Virus record (IMG/VR): IMGVR_UViG_3300043468_001166
Location: 1-46,359 of that record
DNA: 46,359 bases
Direction: 5' to 3' (one strand)
Source: a virus
The position numbers and the translations under genes are program-made. Below, one piece after another: positions 21,819 through 29,259 of the stretch (the first letter of the stretch is position 1; each line of letters starts with the position of its first letter). The notes beneath the pieces are model-generated. The model had not been told where the DNA came from, ran no database searches, and worked only from the letters and a program-made list of their open reading frames with translations.

Positions 21819-22463
21819 GTGGCAAAACTCTATTTCCGGCACGGCACTGTAGGCAGCGCAAAGACGTTAAATCTTCTTGCTGTAGCGCACAACTACCGAC
21901 AGCAAGGCAAACAAGTTCTGCTGCTCAAGCCGGAGTTTGACACGCGCTTCGGCGTTGGGGTGATTCAGACCCGGGCTGGTATTTCTATGCCGGCTGACGT
22001 CATTGTGGGTGACACGCTTAAAGTGCCAGATTTGACACATATCGTGTGTATTCTGGTGGATGAGTGCCAGTTCTTGCACCATACGCATATCGACCGTCTG
22101 CGGGAGATTACGAACACTCACGATATCCCTGTCATCTGCTACGGCCTGCGCACAGACTTCCGCACGAACCTGTTTCCAGCCGCCCGACGCTTATTTGAAC
22201 TGGCTGATAGCATTGAAGAGGTCAAAACCACGTGCAATTACTGCTTGCGAAAAGCCATCTTCAACCTTAAACTACTCGACGGTAAGCCAACCCTCAGCGG
22301 GCCATCTGCAGAATTAGGCTGTGAAGAAAAATACCTTCCTGTCTGTGCGGACTGTTTTGATGAACACCATCTTAATGCCGGCAATGTTAGTAGCTGGAAC
22401 TCTACTGTTAGCCGACGCAGCGCCTGTAACTGCGGAAGCGGCAGTTGCTGCTGTAAAAAGTGA
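21819..22463 (+). CDS. tdk: Thymidine kinase
   Basis: 214 residues from GTG 21819 (MAKLYFRHGTVGSAKT), placed by family alignment and GCGGAG upstream. The P-loop at 9-16 is GTVGSAKT (the usual form is G.M.SGKS/T), the DE motif is VDECQF at 80-85, and RTDF at 111-114 fits the lasso region. Zn-ligand Cys pairs are C139-C142 and C176-C179, as in class II thymidine kinases. It phosphorylates thymidine to dTMP, raising thymidine nucleotide supply. The final ~30 residues are an unusual Cys-rich tail (CNCGSGSCCCKK). The 3' end overlaps the next frame by about 100 bases, which is odd. Confidence 0.88.
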   Translation: MAKLYFRHGTVGSAKTLNLLAVAHNYRQQGKQVLLLKPEFDTRFGVGVIQTRAGISMPADVIVGDTLKVPDLTHIVCILVDECQFLHHTHIDRLREITNTHDIPVICYGLRTDFRTNLFPAARRLFELADSIEEVKTTCNYCLRKAIFNLKLLDGKPTLSGPSAELGCEEKYLPVCADCFDEHHLNAGNVSSWNSTVSRRSACNCGSGSCCCKK

Positions 22464-22911
22464 TCCGTCGGCGTCCCTGTGTTTTGCGATTACGTTTAGC
22501 GTGTGCGCCGCGATGCTCGCTATTGTTTTTGGCTTTATGACATTTGATGAAATAGCCAAGGTCCGCGCGCTAAAAAAGAAAAACGCGGATATCGAAGAAC
22601 GCTATCGCCAAGTGCGCGCAGATATGTTGCAAGAGCTCGACCGCCGGCACCAAGCGGAGCAGGTTATTCGCGCTGCTATGCCCGCGGCTACAACGACGAC
22701 TGCCTCAGCGGCTTTTCCTGTGACGTATGCTGTTAGCTCTACTTTTCCGCCGGGCACGTCAAGTAACGTTTTTCCATTACCGTTGACCAACATCGGCAAC
22801 ATCACGCTCCGTGCTTCAGATAGTCAATCAGCGGCTCCCACACCACCGCCGCACGACCAGAATCATTTTGAACGTATTGCCGTGCCCCGCCGTTTTATAC
22901 GCCTTGACTGA
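22360..22911 (+). CDS. Two-helix membrane protein, start uncertain
   Basis: From ATG 22360 the product is 183 residues. An in-frame GTG at 22321 and an ATG at 22378 are alternatives; none has a strong ribosome site. Two hydrophobic segments are visible (LVAGTLLLADAA and AMLAIVFGFMTF), followed by a helical charged region and a Pro/Ser-rich tail. The first ~104 bases lie inside the end of the thymidine kinase gene in another frame. No family is recognised. A phage membrane or spanin/lysis-linked role cannot be shown. Confidence 0.5.
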   Translation: MNTILMPAMLVAGTLLLADAAPVTAEAAVAAVKSDPSASLCFAITFSVCAAMLAIVFGFMTFDEIAKVRALKKKNADIEERYRQVRADMLQELDRRHQAEQVIRAAMPAATTTTASAAFPVTYAVSSTFPPGTSSNVFPLPLTNIGNITLRASDSQSAAPTPPPHDQNHFERIAVPRRFIRLD

Positions 22912-22920
22912 GGAGATTTC

Positions 22921-23106
22921 ATGGCAGGTCAGTATGTCACTGTTTCTTTTGGACCAGAAGAAAAGTATTCGTTATTTATTCCCGTCACAGCAGAAAACCA
23001 AGAACAGCTTGCGACGCAGTTAAAAAAAGCTGCGGTGACAGTTAAAACGATAGCTGCGGCATCCGCGGCGCCGCAGCAACGCGTGTTCGATTTTTGCACT
23101 AAGTAA
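22921..23106 (+). CDS. Small hypothetical protein (61 aa)
   Basis: GAGGAG upstream of the ATG. 61 residues with a basic, Ala-rich end (QQRVFDFCTK). No domain recognised. It sits between the membrane protein and the glycosyltransferase with short gaps, so it is probably co-transcribed. Confidence 0.62.
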   Translation: MAGQYVTVSFGPEEKYSLFIPVTAENQEQLATQLKKAAVTVKTIAAASAAPQQRVFDFCTK

Positions 23107-23119
23107 TTAGGTATTTCGC

Positions 23120-24235
23120 ATGGACGCCAAACCTACGCTGCACCTTATTGGTATCTTTCACACGATTCACAATCAGGAGTATTCGCATTGCGCGTTTACT
23201 GGTAAAGCGCTGCGTTTCTCCAAGATGATGCGGGCCTATGGCTACAACGTCATTGAGTATGCCAACGAGGGCAGCGAAAGCGAAGCCAATGAAAAAGTCG
23301 TCATGCTGCGCTCTGACGAATTTCAAACAATGCTGGGCCGCACATCCAAAACAGCGTTCCACGGTGACCACGCGTCTACAGGGACTAAGCATCACAGTAA
23401 GTTTGAAGAGCGCTTAATCCCCGAATTAAAGAAACGCGTTCAGCCAAGAGACATTATTTGCCACCCGTTTGGCCACTCTCACGCGTCTGCCTGCAATGAG
23501 TTCCAGAAACATCTGCATTGCGAGACCGGCATCGGGTATCCTACGACCATGCCGGGAACAATGAAGATTTTCGAGAGCTACGCGTGGCGGCACTTTCATT
23601 GCGGCAAAGATAATCGGCAGGGCACAAACTACGAGTGGGTAATCCCGAACTACTTTGAAATTGACGACTGGGACCCGCAGTACGAACCCGGCAAATACAT
23701 TGCGTTTATGGGGCGCATCACAGAGTCCAAGGGCCTGCCCACGATTAGCGAGCTCGCCAAGTATGTAGATAAAAAAATCATCCTGTGCGGGCAGGGCGAC
23801 CATAAGACCTACATGCGCCCGAACATCGAATACTGGGGCCCGCTTGAAGGCCGGCAGCGCAGTATGTTTATTGGTAATGCAATCTGTTCGCTTATGCCCA
23901 CGACGTTTATTGAGCCCTTCGGTGGTTCTGGGGTTGAAGGCATGCTATGTGGCACGCCGTTGATTGCGTCGGATTACGGCGCGTTTACAGAGACCGTGCT
24001 GGAGGGTGTGACCGGATATAGATGCAAAACCTTGTGGGATTGGATAGAAGCTATCGAACGCGTCGGCGAGCTAGACCGCAAAGTTATTGCTGATCGTGCC
24101 CGCGCGACATATAGCCTGCAGGCGTGCGGCAAGAAGTATGACAAAGCTTTTACGCAAATGTCGCAACTACACGATGACGGCTGGTACACGTTGCCCCCAA
24201 AATACCGAAAAGAACAGCTCCAAAAAAGCGCCTGA
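23120..24235 (+). CDS. GT4-type glycosyltransferase
   Basis: 371 residues. The C-terminal half shows a GT-B fold: YIAFMGRITESKGL at about 193-206, then ILCGQGD, and IEPFGGSGVEGMLCGTPLIAS at about 258-278. The latter contains the E-x7-E pattern (E of IEPF, E of GVEG) of retaining GT4 enzymes. The N-terminal half has the matching Rossmann strand (IIGIFHTIHNQ-like) and DIICHPFGHSHA. It transfers a sugar from a nucleotide-sugar donor, here probably to host surface, virion or DNA bases; the acceptor is unknown. Confidence 0.82.
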   Translation: MDAKPTLHLIGIFHTIHNQEYSHCAFTGKALRFSKMMRAYGYNVIEYANEGSESEANEKVVMLRSDEFQTMLGRTSKTAFHGDHASTGTKHHSKFEERLIPELKKRVQPRDIICHPFGHSHASACNEFQKHLHCETGIGYPTTMPGTMKIFESYAWRHFHCGKDNRQGTNYEWVIPNYFEIDDWDPQYEPGKYIAFMGRITESKGLPTISELAKYVDKKIILCGQGDHKTYMRPNIEYWGPLEGRQRSMFIGNAICSLMPTTFIEPFGGSGVEGMLCGTPLIASDYGAFTETVLEGVTGYRCKTLWDWIEAIERVGELDRKVIADRARATYSLQACGKKYDKAFTQMSQLHDDGWYTLPPKYRKEQLQKSA

Positions 24236-24240
24236 TAATA

Positions 24241-24275
24241 GCTAAATTGCTGTTAAATACAGGGCATATTCATTG
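24241..24275 (+). promoter_or_regulatory. Copy 1 of the 35-bp promoter-like element
   Basis: GCTAAAT, then seven bases, AAATACAGGG, CATATT and CATTG. Same spacing as six further copies downstream. It precedes the small membrane gene at 24332 by 57 bases and follows the stop of the glycosyltransferase gene. Confidence 0.7.
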
Positions 24276-24331
24276 GCCCCCGCAGTAGCGTATTGCGGGT
24301 TTTCGCCACCGCGTATTGGGAGGAAACTACT

Positions 24332-24511
24332 ATGTCCCCGCGGAGAATCATTGGTGAATGCGCGTTAGTGGTCGGCGTGCTCGGCGGAACGGTTGTCGGC
24401 TTTTTAGCCGGCAGTCATTTCGTCGAACCGCAGATACAACTCGTGTTCGCTTTTATCGGCATGGCTCTTGGTGGAGCTTTTGTCGATATATGCTTAAGAG
24501 GAGGACAGTGA
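24332..24511 (+). CDS. Two-helix membrane protein (59 aa)
   Basis: ATG 24332 is chosen because GGGAGG lies 8 bases upstream, and the product then starts MSPRRIIGECALVVGVLGGT. Two transmembrane segments fill most of its length. It could be a small holin or regulatory membrane protein, but no family is clear. The TGA overlaps the start of the next gene. Confidence 0.68.
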   Translation: MSPRRIIGECALVVGVLGGTVVGFLAGSHFVEPQIQLVFAFIGMALGGAFVDICLRGGQ

Positions 24512-25143
24512 TGTTTGCAAAGCTGTTGTTGATTGTCGTGTGCCTGACTGCCGTAGCTCACGGACAGAACCAGCCCACGCAGAAGGATATCGACCAGATG
24601 CGTGATTCGCTGGTCGCAAACTTCGACGCCCAGTCTCGCGAGGACGTCGATGCGATGATTGCGACGATCAGTCCGAAGGGTCAGCAGATGGCTGGCCCCA
24701 CCGAGATGGCCGAGCTTCGGGAAGAATCCTTGAAACTCTTCGAGGAAACAAACCTGAAGCTACGGTTGGTCAGCCTGCACGTGTACGACTACTCGCCACC
24801 CAGCGTCAGCGGCTGCGCGTACGCCGACGTCGTGCAGCTCACGCTGCCGTCGGAGCATTCGTACGCGGACTTGGAGGAGTACCCGGCCGACATGAGCTCG
24901 CTCTGGCGGCACCACTCGGGGGCCTTGCCCACATCGCAGCTGGTGAAGTATGTTCTTCGGTTCGACTACGACCCGAAGGACCGCACGTGGAAACCGACGC
25001 GGATCGTGGAGCCGCCGAAGCCCGTGAGCAACTGGCCTGAGAACACTCAGGAAGTGATGCACGGCAAAGTGGCGGACCCGACAAGTCGGACCGGGGTGTG
25101 TTCAAACGGCAGATGTTCGAACAGGCTTACCAACAACCGGTAA
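24511..25143 (+). CDS. Secreted protein, unknown function
   Basis: 210 residues from ATG 24511, which overlaps the previous stop. A signal peptide (MFAKLLLIVVCLTAVAHG) is cleaved near residue 18. The mature part has a SREDVDAMIATISPKGQQM pattern and a cystatin/NTF2-like alternation, but the fold is not certain. Ends with a Cys-containing tail (GVCSNGRCSNR). Third codon positions are more GC-rich than in most neighbours, which suggests a host or other bacterial origin. Confidence 0.7.
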   Translation: MFAKLLLIVVCLTAVAHGQNQPTQKDIDQMRDSLVANFDAQSREDVDAMIATISPKGQQMAGPTEMAELREESLKLFEETNLKLRLVSLHVYDYSPPSVSGCAYADVVQLTLPSEHSYADLEEYPADMSSLWRHHSGALPTSQLVKYVLRFDYDPKDRTWKPTRIVEPPKPVSNWPENTQEVMHGKVADPTSRTGVCSNGRCSNRLTNNR

Positions 25144-25187
25144 GCGGTCGACTGGGCGACCTAAAATAGGACTTAAGCCTAGTGCGT

Positions 25188-25314
25188 GGGGAGCGCTAAT
25201 CCGCTCCCCGATGTCTGCGTTCATAGTCGTTCATGATTGGCTGTGGCGTGGGTTATTGACACTCCTCGGCCTGCGTATGCCAACAGCCCTGCAAGGCTGC
25301 AAAAATACGTAGGC
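25188..25314 (+). other. Hairpin-rich leader of the tRNA-Lys region
   Basis: GGGGAGCG (25188-25195) pairs perfectly with CGCTCCCC (25202-25209). A second imperfect hairpin (CCTGCGTAT near 25270 with ATACGTAGG near 25306, inner CAGCC/GGCTG) follows. The T-run needed for an intrinsic terminator is missing. The rest of the 260-base gap before the tRNA shows no gene. Function unclear. Confidence 0.35.
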
Positions 25315-25403
25315 AGGCACGCCTGTGGTTGCAGCCGCAGTTTGGAAAGTCGCGCGCGTTATCGGGTTTCTCGGTGACGAAGTGTGGCGGCAGTGTCAGT
25401 CTC

Positions 25404-25477
25404 GCCCCTTTAGCTCAGTTGGTTAGAGCATCGGACTTTTAATCCGTTGGTCCTAGGTTCGAATCCTAGAAGGGGCA
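25404..25477 (+). tRNA. tRNA-Lys (TTT)
   Basis: 74 nt. Acceptor GCCCCTT pairs with AAGGGGC, D-stem GCTC/GAGC, anticodon loop CTTTTAA with TTT, T-arm CTAGG-TTCGAAT-CCTAG. The first anticodon-stem pair (27:43) is T-T. CCA is not encoded. Reads AAA (and AAG). Confidence 0.95.
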
Positions 25478-25515
25478 ATGGTTCAGTTGTTTTTTCACAT
25501 CAAGGAGGGCGTGAA

Positions 25516-25725
25516 ATGAACTGGTTAATTATGTTGCTGATGTCGATCGTTGTGCCGGTCGTCCAGCCTGTCGTTCAGCAAGGAGTGCAGAACGTTCAGG
25601 TCCGCGTTGCGCAACGCATGCAACAACAGGCGGTCAAGCCCGTACAGCCCGCGGTCGTTTTTCATAACGGTCAGTGGTGGAAGTACGAGCAGGGCCAATG
25701 GTGGGTGTGGCAGGAACGCAGATGA
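25516..25725 (+). CDS. Small membrane protein with WW-containing tail
   Basis: 69 residues from ATG 25516 (GGAGGGCG upstream). One N-terminal hydrophobic segment (NWLIMLLMSIVVPVVQPVVQ) is followed by a Gln/Val-rich stretch and a C-terminal FHNGQWWKYEQGQWWVW segment whose two copies of 'GQWW' look like a tandem motif. Unknown function. Ends overlapping the next gene. Confidence 0.66.
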   Translation: MNWLIMLLMSIVVPVVQPVVQQGVQNVQVRVAQRMQQQAVKPVQPAVVFHNGQWWKYEQGQWWVWQERR

Positions 25726-26006
25726 CGAACTTTGAGTATCCGGTGGAAGAGTGGTTCACCGGACAGTACGCAGACATCCCAATCCATATGCAGGAGACGA
25801 TCAAACGGTACGTGATTGAAAAAGTCAGGCCGGGTGATTTTCTTTCTGCTATCATCACGAACGATCTCCGCGGCGCCGTTAACTACGCGGACGCCGACAA
25901 CCTAGCCCGGATCAAGTTGTATGTGCAGTGGTTTTACAACCGCGCGCCAGCAATTTGCTCGGGTAGCAAGGAAGCGATGACCAACTGGCTTTCGGGTAAC
26001 GCGTAA
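25722..26006 (+). CDS. Hypothetical protein (94 aa)
   Basis: ATG 25722 overlaps the upstream TGA. 94 residues with amphipathic helices; the centre reads EWFTGQYADIPIHMQETIKRY. This resembles small phage proteins of unknown function between tRNAs. No domain is recognised. Confidence 0.7.
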   Translation: MTNFEYPVEEWFTGQYADIPIHMQETIKRYVIEKVRPGDFLSAIITNDLRGAVNYADADNLARIKLYVQWFYNRAPAICSGSKEAMTNWLSGNA

Positions 26007-26013
26007 ACCCGTC

Positions 26014-26098
26014 GGGGTTGTGGCGAAATGGCAGACGCAGCGGACTTAAAATCCGCTGGGAAGTAATTCCCGTGTGGGTTCGAGTCCCACCTCCCCCA
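26014..26098 (+). tRNA. tRNA-Leu (TAA)
   Basis: 85 nt. Anticodon loop CTTAAAA gives TAA, with stem GCGGA/TCCGC, a long variable arm (GGGA/TCCC) as in Leu tRNAs, and T-arm GTGGG-TTCGAGT-CCCAC. The acceptor GGGGTTG against CTCCCCC has two consecutive mismatches (5:68 and 6:67), which may need repair, editing or tolerance. Reads TTA. Confidence 0.88.
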
Positions 26099-26216
26099 AT
26101 GATGATGACGATACACCGAAGTCGCCGGTCTTGTGTTCTGCAGTTTACTTCCTGACCTGCGGAACACGAGCGTACGTTGCGCTCGCCGGCGATTTCTTTT
26201 TTCTATTGGAGCTCCC

Positions 26217-26471
26217 ATGAACAAGTGTCCGGAATGCAATGCCAGCCTCGACGGCGGCGGGATTTTTGAGACCTTGCGACCACAAGACTGGTGCGCACAC
26301 ATGGACGACGACGAATTGCGCAAATATGTGGAAGACCACTACGGCGCCGTCGATGCGCGATTCAGCCGGGTTATTGGTGTCGAGTACCGCGGGCGTTACG
26401 ACGGTGTGTGGGAATGGCGTTGCCCTGACTGTGCGGCAACGTGGCCTAGATTCGCGGAAGGGAAACGATGA
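26217..26471 (+). CDS. Zinc-ribbon-like protein (84 aa)
   Basis: ATG 26217 with GGAGC upstream. Two CxxC pairs (CPEC at residues 4-7 and CPDC at about 70-73) frame an acidic-rich interior (MDDDELRKYVEDH), suggesting a small zinc-binding protein. TGA overlaps the next ATG (ATGA). Confidence 0.68.
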   Translation: MNKCPECNASLDGGGIFETLRPQDWCAHMDDDELRKYVEDHYGAVDARFSRVIGVEYRGRYDGVWEWRCPDCAATWPRFAEGKR

Positions 26472-26767
26472 GTTTTTTACACCAGAAATACGCGTTTCGA
26501 GAAGGGTGCTGTACGACCACGCTGGTCGACGCAGAAACTACGCGCAACACGCTGCGTGTTGATGGCCCGTGTTTTTACTGCAAAGAGCCGCAATCTGTCA
26601 CGGTTCCGGCGGAAGCGCTTATTCGGTTTGGGCAGGGCGATTTCGCTCAAAACTGTTTTCCAAACCTAACCCCGGGACAGCGCGAGTTCTTGATATCCGG
26701 GATTTGTGACCCGTGCTGGGATCAGATGTTTGGAGCCGATGAAGAAGATGAGGAACCTGACGCCTAG
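26468..26767 (+). CDS. Zinc-binding-like protein (99 aa)
   Basis: Overlaps the preceding stop. CFYC at about 35-38 and CDPC near 80-83 are likely zinc ligands. A short helix (LTPGQREFLISGI) precedes the second pair, and an acidic C-terminus ends the protein. Pattern resembles small phage zinc proteins. Its partner upstream has the same plan. Confidence 0.66.
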   Translation: MSFLHQKYAFREGCCTTTLVDAETTRNTLRVDGPCFYCKEPQSVTVPAEALIRFGQGDFAQNCFPNLTPGQREFLISGICDPCWDQMFGADEEDEEPDA

Positions 26768-26776
26768 GAGATCGAC

Positions 26777-27154
26777 ATGGCAGAGGAAGAAACAGTTGAT
26801 CGGTTTGGATGGCGCAATTCCCACAAAGACTCGCCTGCAATGGGGCAGGAAGTCTACTATTTCGGTCCCAACATAGGGATCGGAATCGGTCGGTACTCAT
26901 ACGAGGAAAACCGGTCATTTCGGCCGTATTCTTACGATGAAGCCGGCGTAAAAGTATATGACGACAAAGAGGTCGGGCTTTGTCCGCACATATTTACCAA
27001 CAATAAATGGGGCGTGGTGGACGCGTGCGACGCCCCGCGATGGCAACCGTATGACCCAGAACGCGCCAAAAGCTGGTCGCCTATGCCGCCAGTCGGATAT
27101 ATCCGTCAAATCGTGCACGATCTCGACGCAATAACATATGTCGACGAGAAGTAA
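26777..27154 (+). CDS. Hypothetical protein (125 aa)
   Basis: ATG is preceded by AGGAG. A Tyr/Gly-rich part (EVYYFGPNIGIGIGRY) and Trp/Pro-rich sections (DAPRWQPYD, SWSPMPPVGY) suggest a small beta-rich protein. The pattern is like DUF551-type phage proteins, where 'G.v.yf...G.gig.y' and a W..mP are typical, but this is not certain. Function unknown. Confidence 0.65.
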   Translation: MAEEETVDRFGWRNSHKDSPAMGQEVYYFGPNIGIGIGRYSYEENRSFRPYSYDEAGVKVYDDKEVGLCPHIFTNNKWGVVDACDAPRWQPYDPERAKSWSPMPPVGYIRQIVHDLDAITYVDEK

Positions 27155-27172
27155 CAACAGAAAGAAGGTAAG

Positions 27173-27367
27173 ATGCCAGAAAATGTTTTTCTTTTTCAGC
27201 TGTTAACAGCGGCTGAAAAAAATATGCGCGAGGCTCTGGAGCCTTTGCAGAGTTTCGAGGCCGATGCTAAACAAAAAGATTCGCCGGCTGCGGTTCGTGG
27301 AAGGATCGCAGCAGACGCGATACGCGCGGCGTTGTTCGCGTTGCAGACAGTCAAGGCGGGAGCATGA
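27173..27367 (+). CDS. Small helical protein (64 aa)
   Basis: AGAAGGTAAG leads to the ATG. All-helical, charged, with no domain. The stop lies 4 bases before the tRNA-Val sequence, so the pair may share a transcript. Confidence 0.6.
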   Translation: MPENVFLFQLLTAAEKNMREALEPLQSFEADAKQKDSPAAVRGRIAADAIRAALFALQTVKAGA

Positions 27368-27371
27368 ACAA

Positions 27372-27445
27372 AGCCGCATAGCTCAATTGGTCAGAGCACC
27401 TCGTTTACACCGAGGGGGTTGGGGGTTCGAGTCCCTCTGCGGCTA
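27372..27445 (+). tRNA. tRNA-Val (TAC)
   Basis: 74 nt. Acceptor AGCCGCA pairs with TGCGGCT. D-stem GCTC/GAGC, anticodon stem CCTCG/CGAGG, loop TTTACAC with TAC, T-arm with TTCGAGT. CCA not encoded. Reads GTA. Confidence 0.95.
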
Positions 27446-27512
27446 TTAAACCCGGTGTGGGGCGCATCACGTGTTTTCAGGCACACCACTGAAAACAATC
27501 ATGGAGGATTCT

Positions 27513-27890
27513 ATGGTCCGCAGTTTGCTGTGTCTGTTTTTGGTGGTGTCTGCCTTCACGGTCGAAGCAGCGCCACGGCGTCGTAGTTACACCTACACAA
27601 CCCCGAGCACGTCATCGATGCCGCGCGTGTCAAGCTACACGTCAAGCTCGATGCCGGTTCATTCCAGTGGCGGCACTTCTTCCGCTCAGGGCGTTGCCGA
27701 GATGATGGCGTCTCGGGGCGTCATGCAGCATTTCGGAGGCAACTCCGGATATGAAGGGGTCGGCACCGGATCGACGCCGGAACAGGCACTCGGCAATTGC
27801 TGCTATTCCAATAGCGGCATGGCTGTTGTTGATCAGGGCGTAGCCTGCGGCCGCAACGGCCGCTGGTACGCCTGCAAGCGTTACCGCTAG
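27513..27890 (+). CDS. Secreted protein with conserved Cys C-terminus
   Basis: 125 residues from ATG 27513, which is 4-5 bases after GGAGGATT. A signal peptide (VRSLLCLFLVVSAFTVEAA) ends near 20. A Ser/Thr-rich linker follows, then a C-terminal motif (STPEQALGNCCYSNSG, ACGRNGRWYACKRY). Similar 'S.eqA..NCC....' C-termini recall small exported proteins of Planctomycetota, which is from memory and not a search. The role is unknown. Confidence 0.72.
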   Translation: MVRSLLCLFLVVSAFTVEAAPRRRSYTYTTPSTSSMPRVSSYTSSSMPVHSSGGTSSAQGVAEMMASRGVMQHFGGNSGYEGVGTGSTPEQALGNCCYSNSGMAVVDQGVACGRNGRWYACKRYR

Positions 27891-27897
27891 GCCCACT

Positions 27898-27936
27898 GGC
27901 GGGCGCTGGAGGAAGCCCAAGCCTCTGGCGCCCGCC
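27898..27936 (+). terminator. Stem-loop without strong T-run before tRNA-Ile
   Basis: GGCGGGCGC at 27898 pairs with GCGCCCGCC ending near 27936. This is a strong 9-bp stem between the secreted protein gene and the tRNA-Ile. Lacking a T-tract, it may stabilise the upstream mRNA end or separate the tRNA rather than terminate transcription. Confidence 0.4.
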
Positions 27937-27940
27937 TCAC

Positions 27941-28016
27941 GGGGCGTAAGGTAAGCCGGTTGCATCCAGCACTCTTATAAGGTGCCCATAGGTAGGTTCG
28001 ACTCCTACACGCCCTA
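27941..28016 (+). tRNA. tRNA-Ile (TAT)
   Basis: 76 nt. Acceptor GGGGCGT pairs with ACGCCCT (one G-T). Anticodon stem GCACT/GGTGC, loop CTTATAA gives TAT, T-arm GTAGG-TTCGACT-CCTAC. The D-stem is weak (only two clear pairs). Reads ATA, a codon rare in many GC-rich hosts. CCA not encoded. Confidence 0.85.
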
Positions 28017-28035
28017 CTCACACTCGGAGACTGCG

Positions 28036-28461
28036 ATGAGTGACGTTCTAGTCGACATTCAGGAAGAGTACGGCTACCAGCATTGGTGGCTGCTCTGCAC
28101 AGAAAAAGAATTTGCAGATATTTGCCGGCGCTGGCAGACTATGAAAAACCTATGCTGTTTGGTGCCGGTAGACCTCGTGTTTCCCGGCGCCCGTGGACAG
28201 TTTAATCAATGGCCGCCGGAGGCCGCCTGCAAATCACGGGTAGAAAATGCCCGCGTAGTCCGCGCGCATGTACATCAGCACGACGATTCGTGGCTGGATG
28301 GCGTCACGTACAACATACCGGTCAGCGCCGACGAAAATGACGACTCTTTCGAGATTGACGGCGTGGTGTACACTGGCGAGCAAATCATAGCGTTGCTCGC
28401 CGAGTCGCGCGCCAAGCGCACGGCAGACTATTTCGCGCTTCATCCGGAGGACGCGGGGTGA
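28036..28461 (+). CDS. Hypothetical protein (141 aa)
   Basis: ATG 28036 after CGGAGACTGCG. 141 residues, acidic, with WW and CC pairs (QHWWLLCTEKEF, KNLCCLVP) and an FEIDGVVYTGEQIIALL motif. No domain is recognised. The stop overlaps the next gene by 4 bases. Confidence 0.67.
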   Translation: MSDVLVDIQEEYGYQHWWLLCTEKEFADICRRWQTMKNLCCLVPVDLVFPGARGQFNQWPPEAACKSRVENARVVRAHVHQHDDSWLDGVTYNIPVSADENDDSFEIDGVVYTGEQIIALLAESRAKRTADYFALHPEDAG

Positions 28462-28736
28462 AACTCTTGCTTTGCCCGGAATGTTCTGACATATTCAACC
28501 TGCAAGCACACGTTAAAATGTGCAGCTGCGGGCAAACGCGTGGTCAGTACATTGACAATATAAATGCTGTCTACTCTGGGGGTATACCTCTGGGGTTCGC
28601 TAACACCACGTTTCTTGAGGCGGTTGCAAATCAGCCTCAAGCTGGTGACGGCAAAACGTTTACTGCGTTTGTGATTCCTGTTATGTGTCCCACTTTCAAG
28701 GAGCTACCCGATGGCCTTTCGAAGAGTGAACGCTGA
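28458..28736 (+). CDS. Zinc-ribbon protein (92 aa)
   Basis: GTG 28458 overlaps the previous TGA; GGAGG is nearby. CPEC at 6-9 and CSCG near 22-25 suggest a rubredoxin-like zinc ribbon, a frequent find in small phage proteins. The rest has an amphipathic tail. Its 3' end overlaps the next gene by 26 bases. Confidence 0.62.
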   Translation: MKLLLCPECSDIFNLQAHVKMCSCGQTRGQYIDNINAVYSGGIPLGFANTTFLEAVANQPQAGDGKTFTAFVIPVMCPTFKELPDGLSKSER

Positions 28737-28878
28737 GCAGTATGTCGAGCTGTGTAACTTCTGCATGGAGAATGACATCGCCTACGAGCTAAAAACGCTC
28801 GACAAGACGACGTTGCTCTTCGGGCTCGACCGACGATTCTGGCATGCGATTGACTACGGAGCGCTCGCGTGCGTGTAG
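28711..28878 (+). CDS. Small hypothetical protein (55 aa)
   Basis: AAGGAG lies 9 bases before ATG 28711, and the frame closes at TAG 28876-28878, 3 bases before the tRNA-Glu. 55 residues with helical start (FRRVNAEQYVELCNFCMEN). It overlaps the upstream gene. No family is recognised. Confidence 0.6.
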   Translation: MAFRRVNAEQYVELCNFCMENDIAYELKTLDKTTLLFGLDRRFWHAIDYGALACV

Positions 28879-28881
28879 TTA

Positions 28882-28954
28882 GGCCCCATCGTCTAGAGGC
28901 CTAGGACACCACCCTTTCACGGTGGATACTGGGGTTCGAATCCCCATGGGGTCA
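28882..28954 (+). tRNA. tRNA-Glu (TTC)
   Basis: 73 nt. Acceptor GGCCCCA pairs with TGGGGTC (one G-T), anticodon stem CCACC/GGTGG, loop CTTTCAC with TTC, T-arm with TTCGAAT. CCA not encoded. Reads GAA. Confidence 0.94.
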
Positions 28955-28988
28955 GTGGTTCGATTTTCTTTAACAACAAAGGTTTCCC

Positions 28989-29147
28989 GTGAAAAGCCAG
29001 TATTTTTTCATCGCTGCCGCAGGGCTGAGTTTTGTCTTCAGTGTTAGTCTCTGGTTTGCCGGAGAGACTGATTTGAATCGGCAGCAGGCCCTTTTCGTAG
29101 GGCTGTGGGTGCCTAGTATCTTGGGTCTGGGGACACTCTTAAAGTGA
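28989..29147 (+). CDS. Two-helix membrane protein (52 aa)
   Basis: GTG 28989 preceded by AAAGG. 52 residues with two hydrophobic segments (YFFIAAAGLSFVFSVSLWF and ALFVGLWVPSILGLG). Its stop overlaps the start of the next gene (AGTGA), so the two are translationally coupled. A holin-like or signalling-membrane role is a guess only. Confidence 0.58.
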   Translation: MKSQYFFIAAAGLSFVFSVSLWFAGETDLNRQQALFVGLWVPSILGLGTLLK

Positions 29148-29245
29148 CTAACTTCACGATTTTCATCGTCGGAATTATCGTGACACTGATAACAGGAATG
29201 GGCGTTCTGCTCAGTCTTGTGTCCATTGGGTACAAAAAAAAGTAA
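29144..29245 (+). CDS. Single-helix membrane peptide (33 aa)
   Basis: GTG 29144 overlaps the upstream TGA. 33 residues with one hydrophobic segment (TNFTIFIVGIIVTLITGMGV) and a basic end (YKKK). The tight overlap with the preceding membrane peptide is the best evidence that it is real. Function unknown. Confidence 0.5.
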   Translation: MTNFTIFIVGIIVTLITGMGVLLSLVSIGYKKK

Positions 29246-29259
29246 GTATCTTCTGGCGT

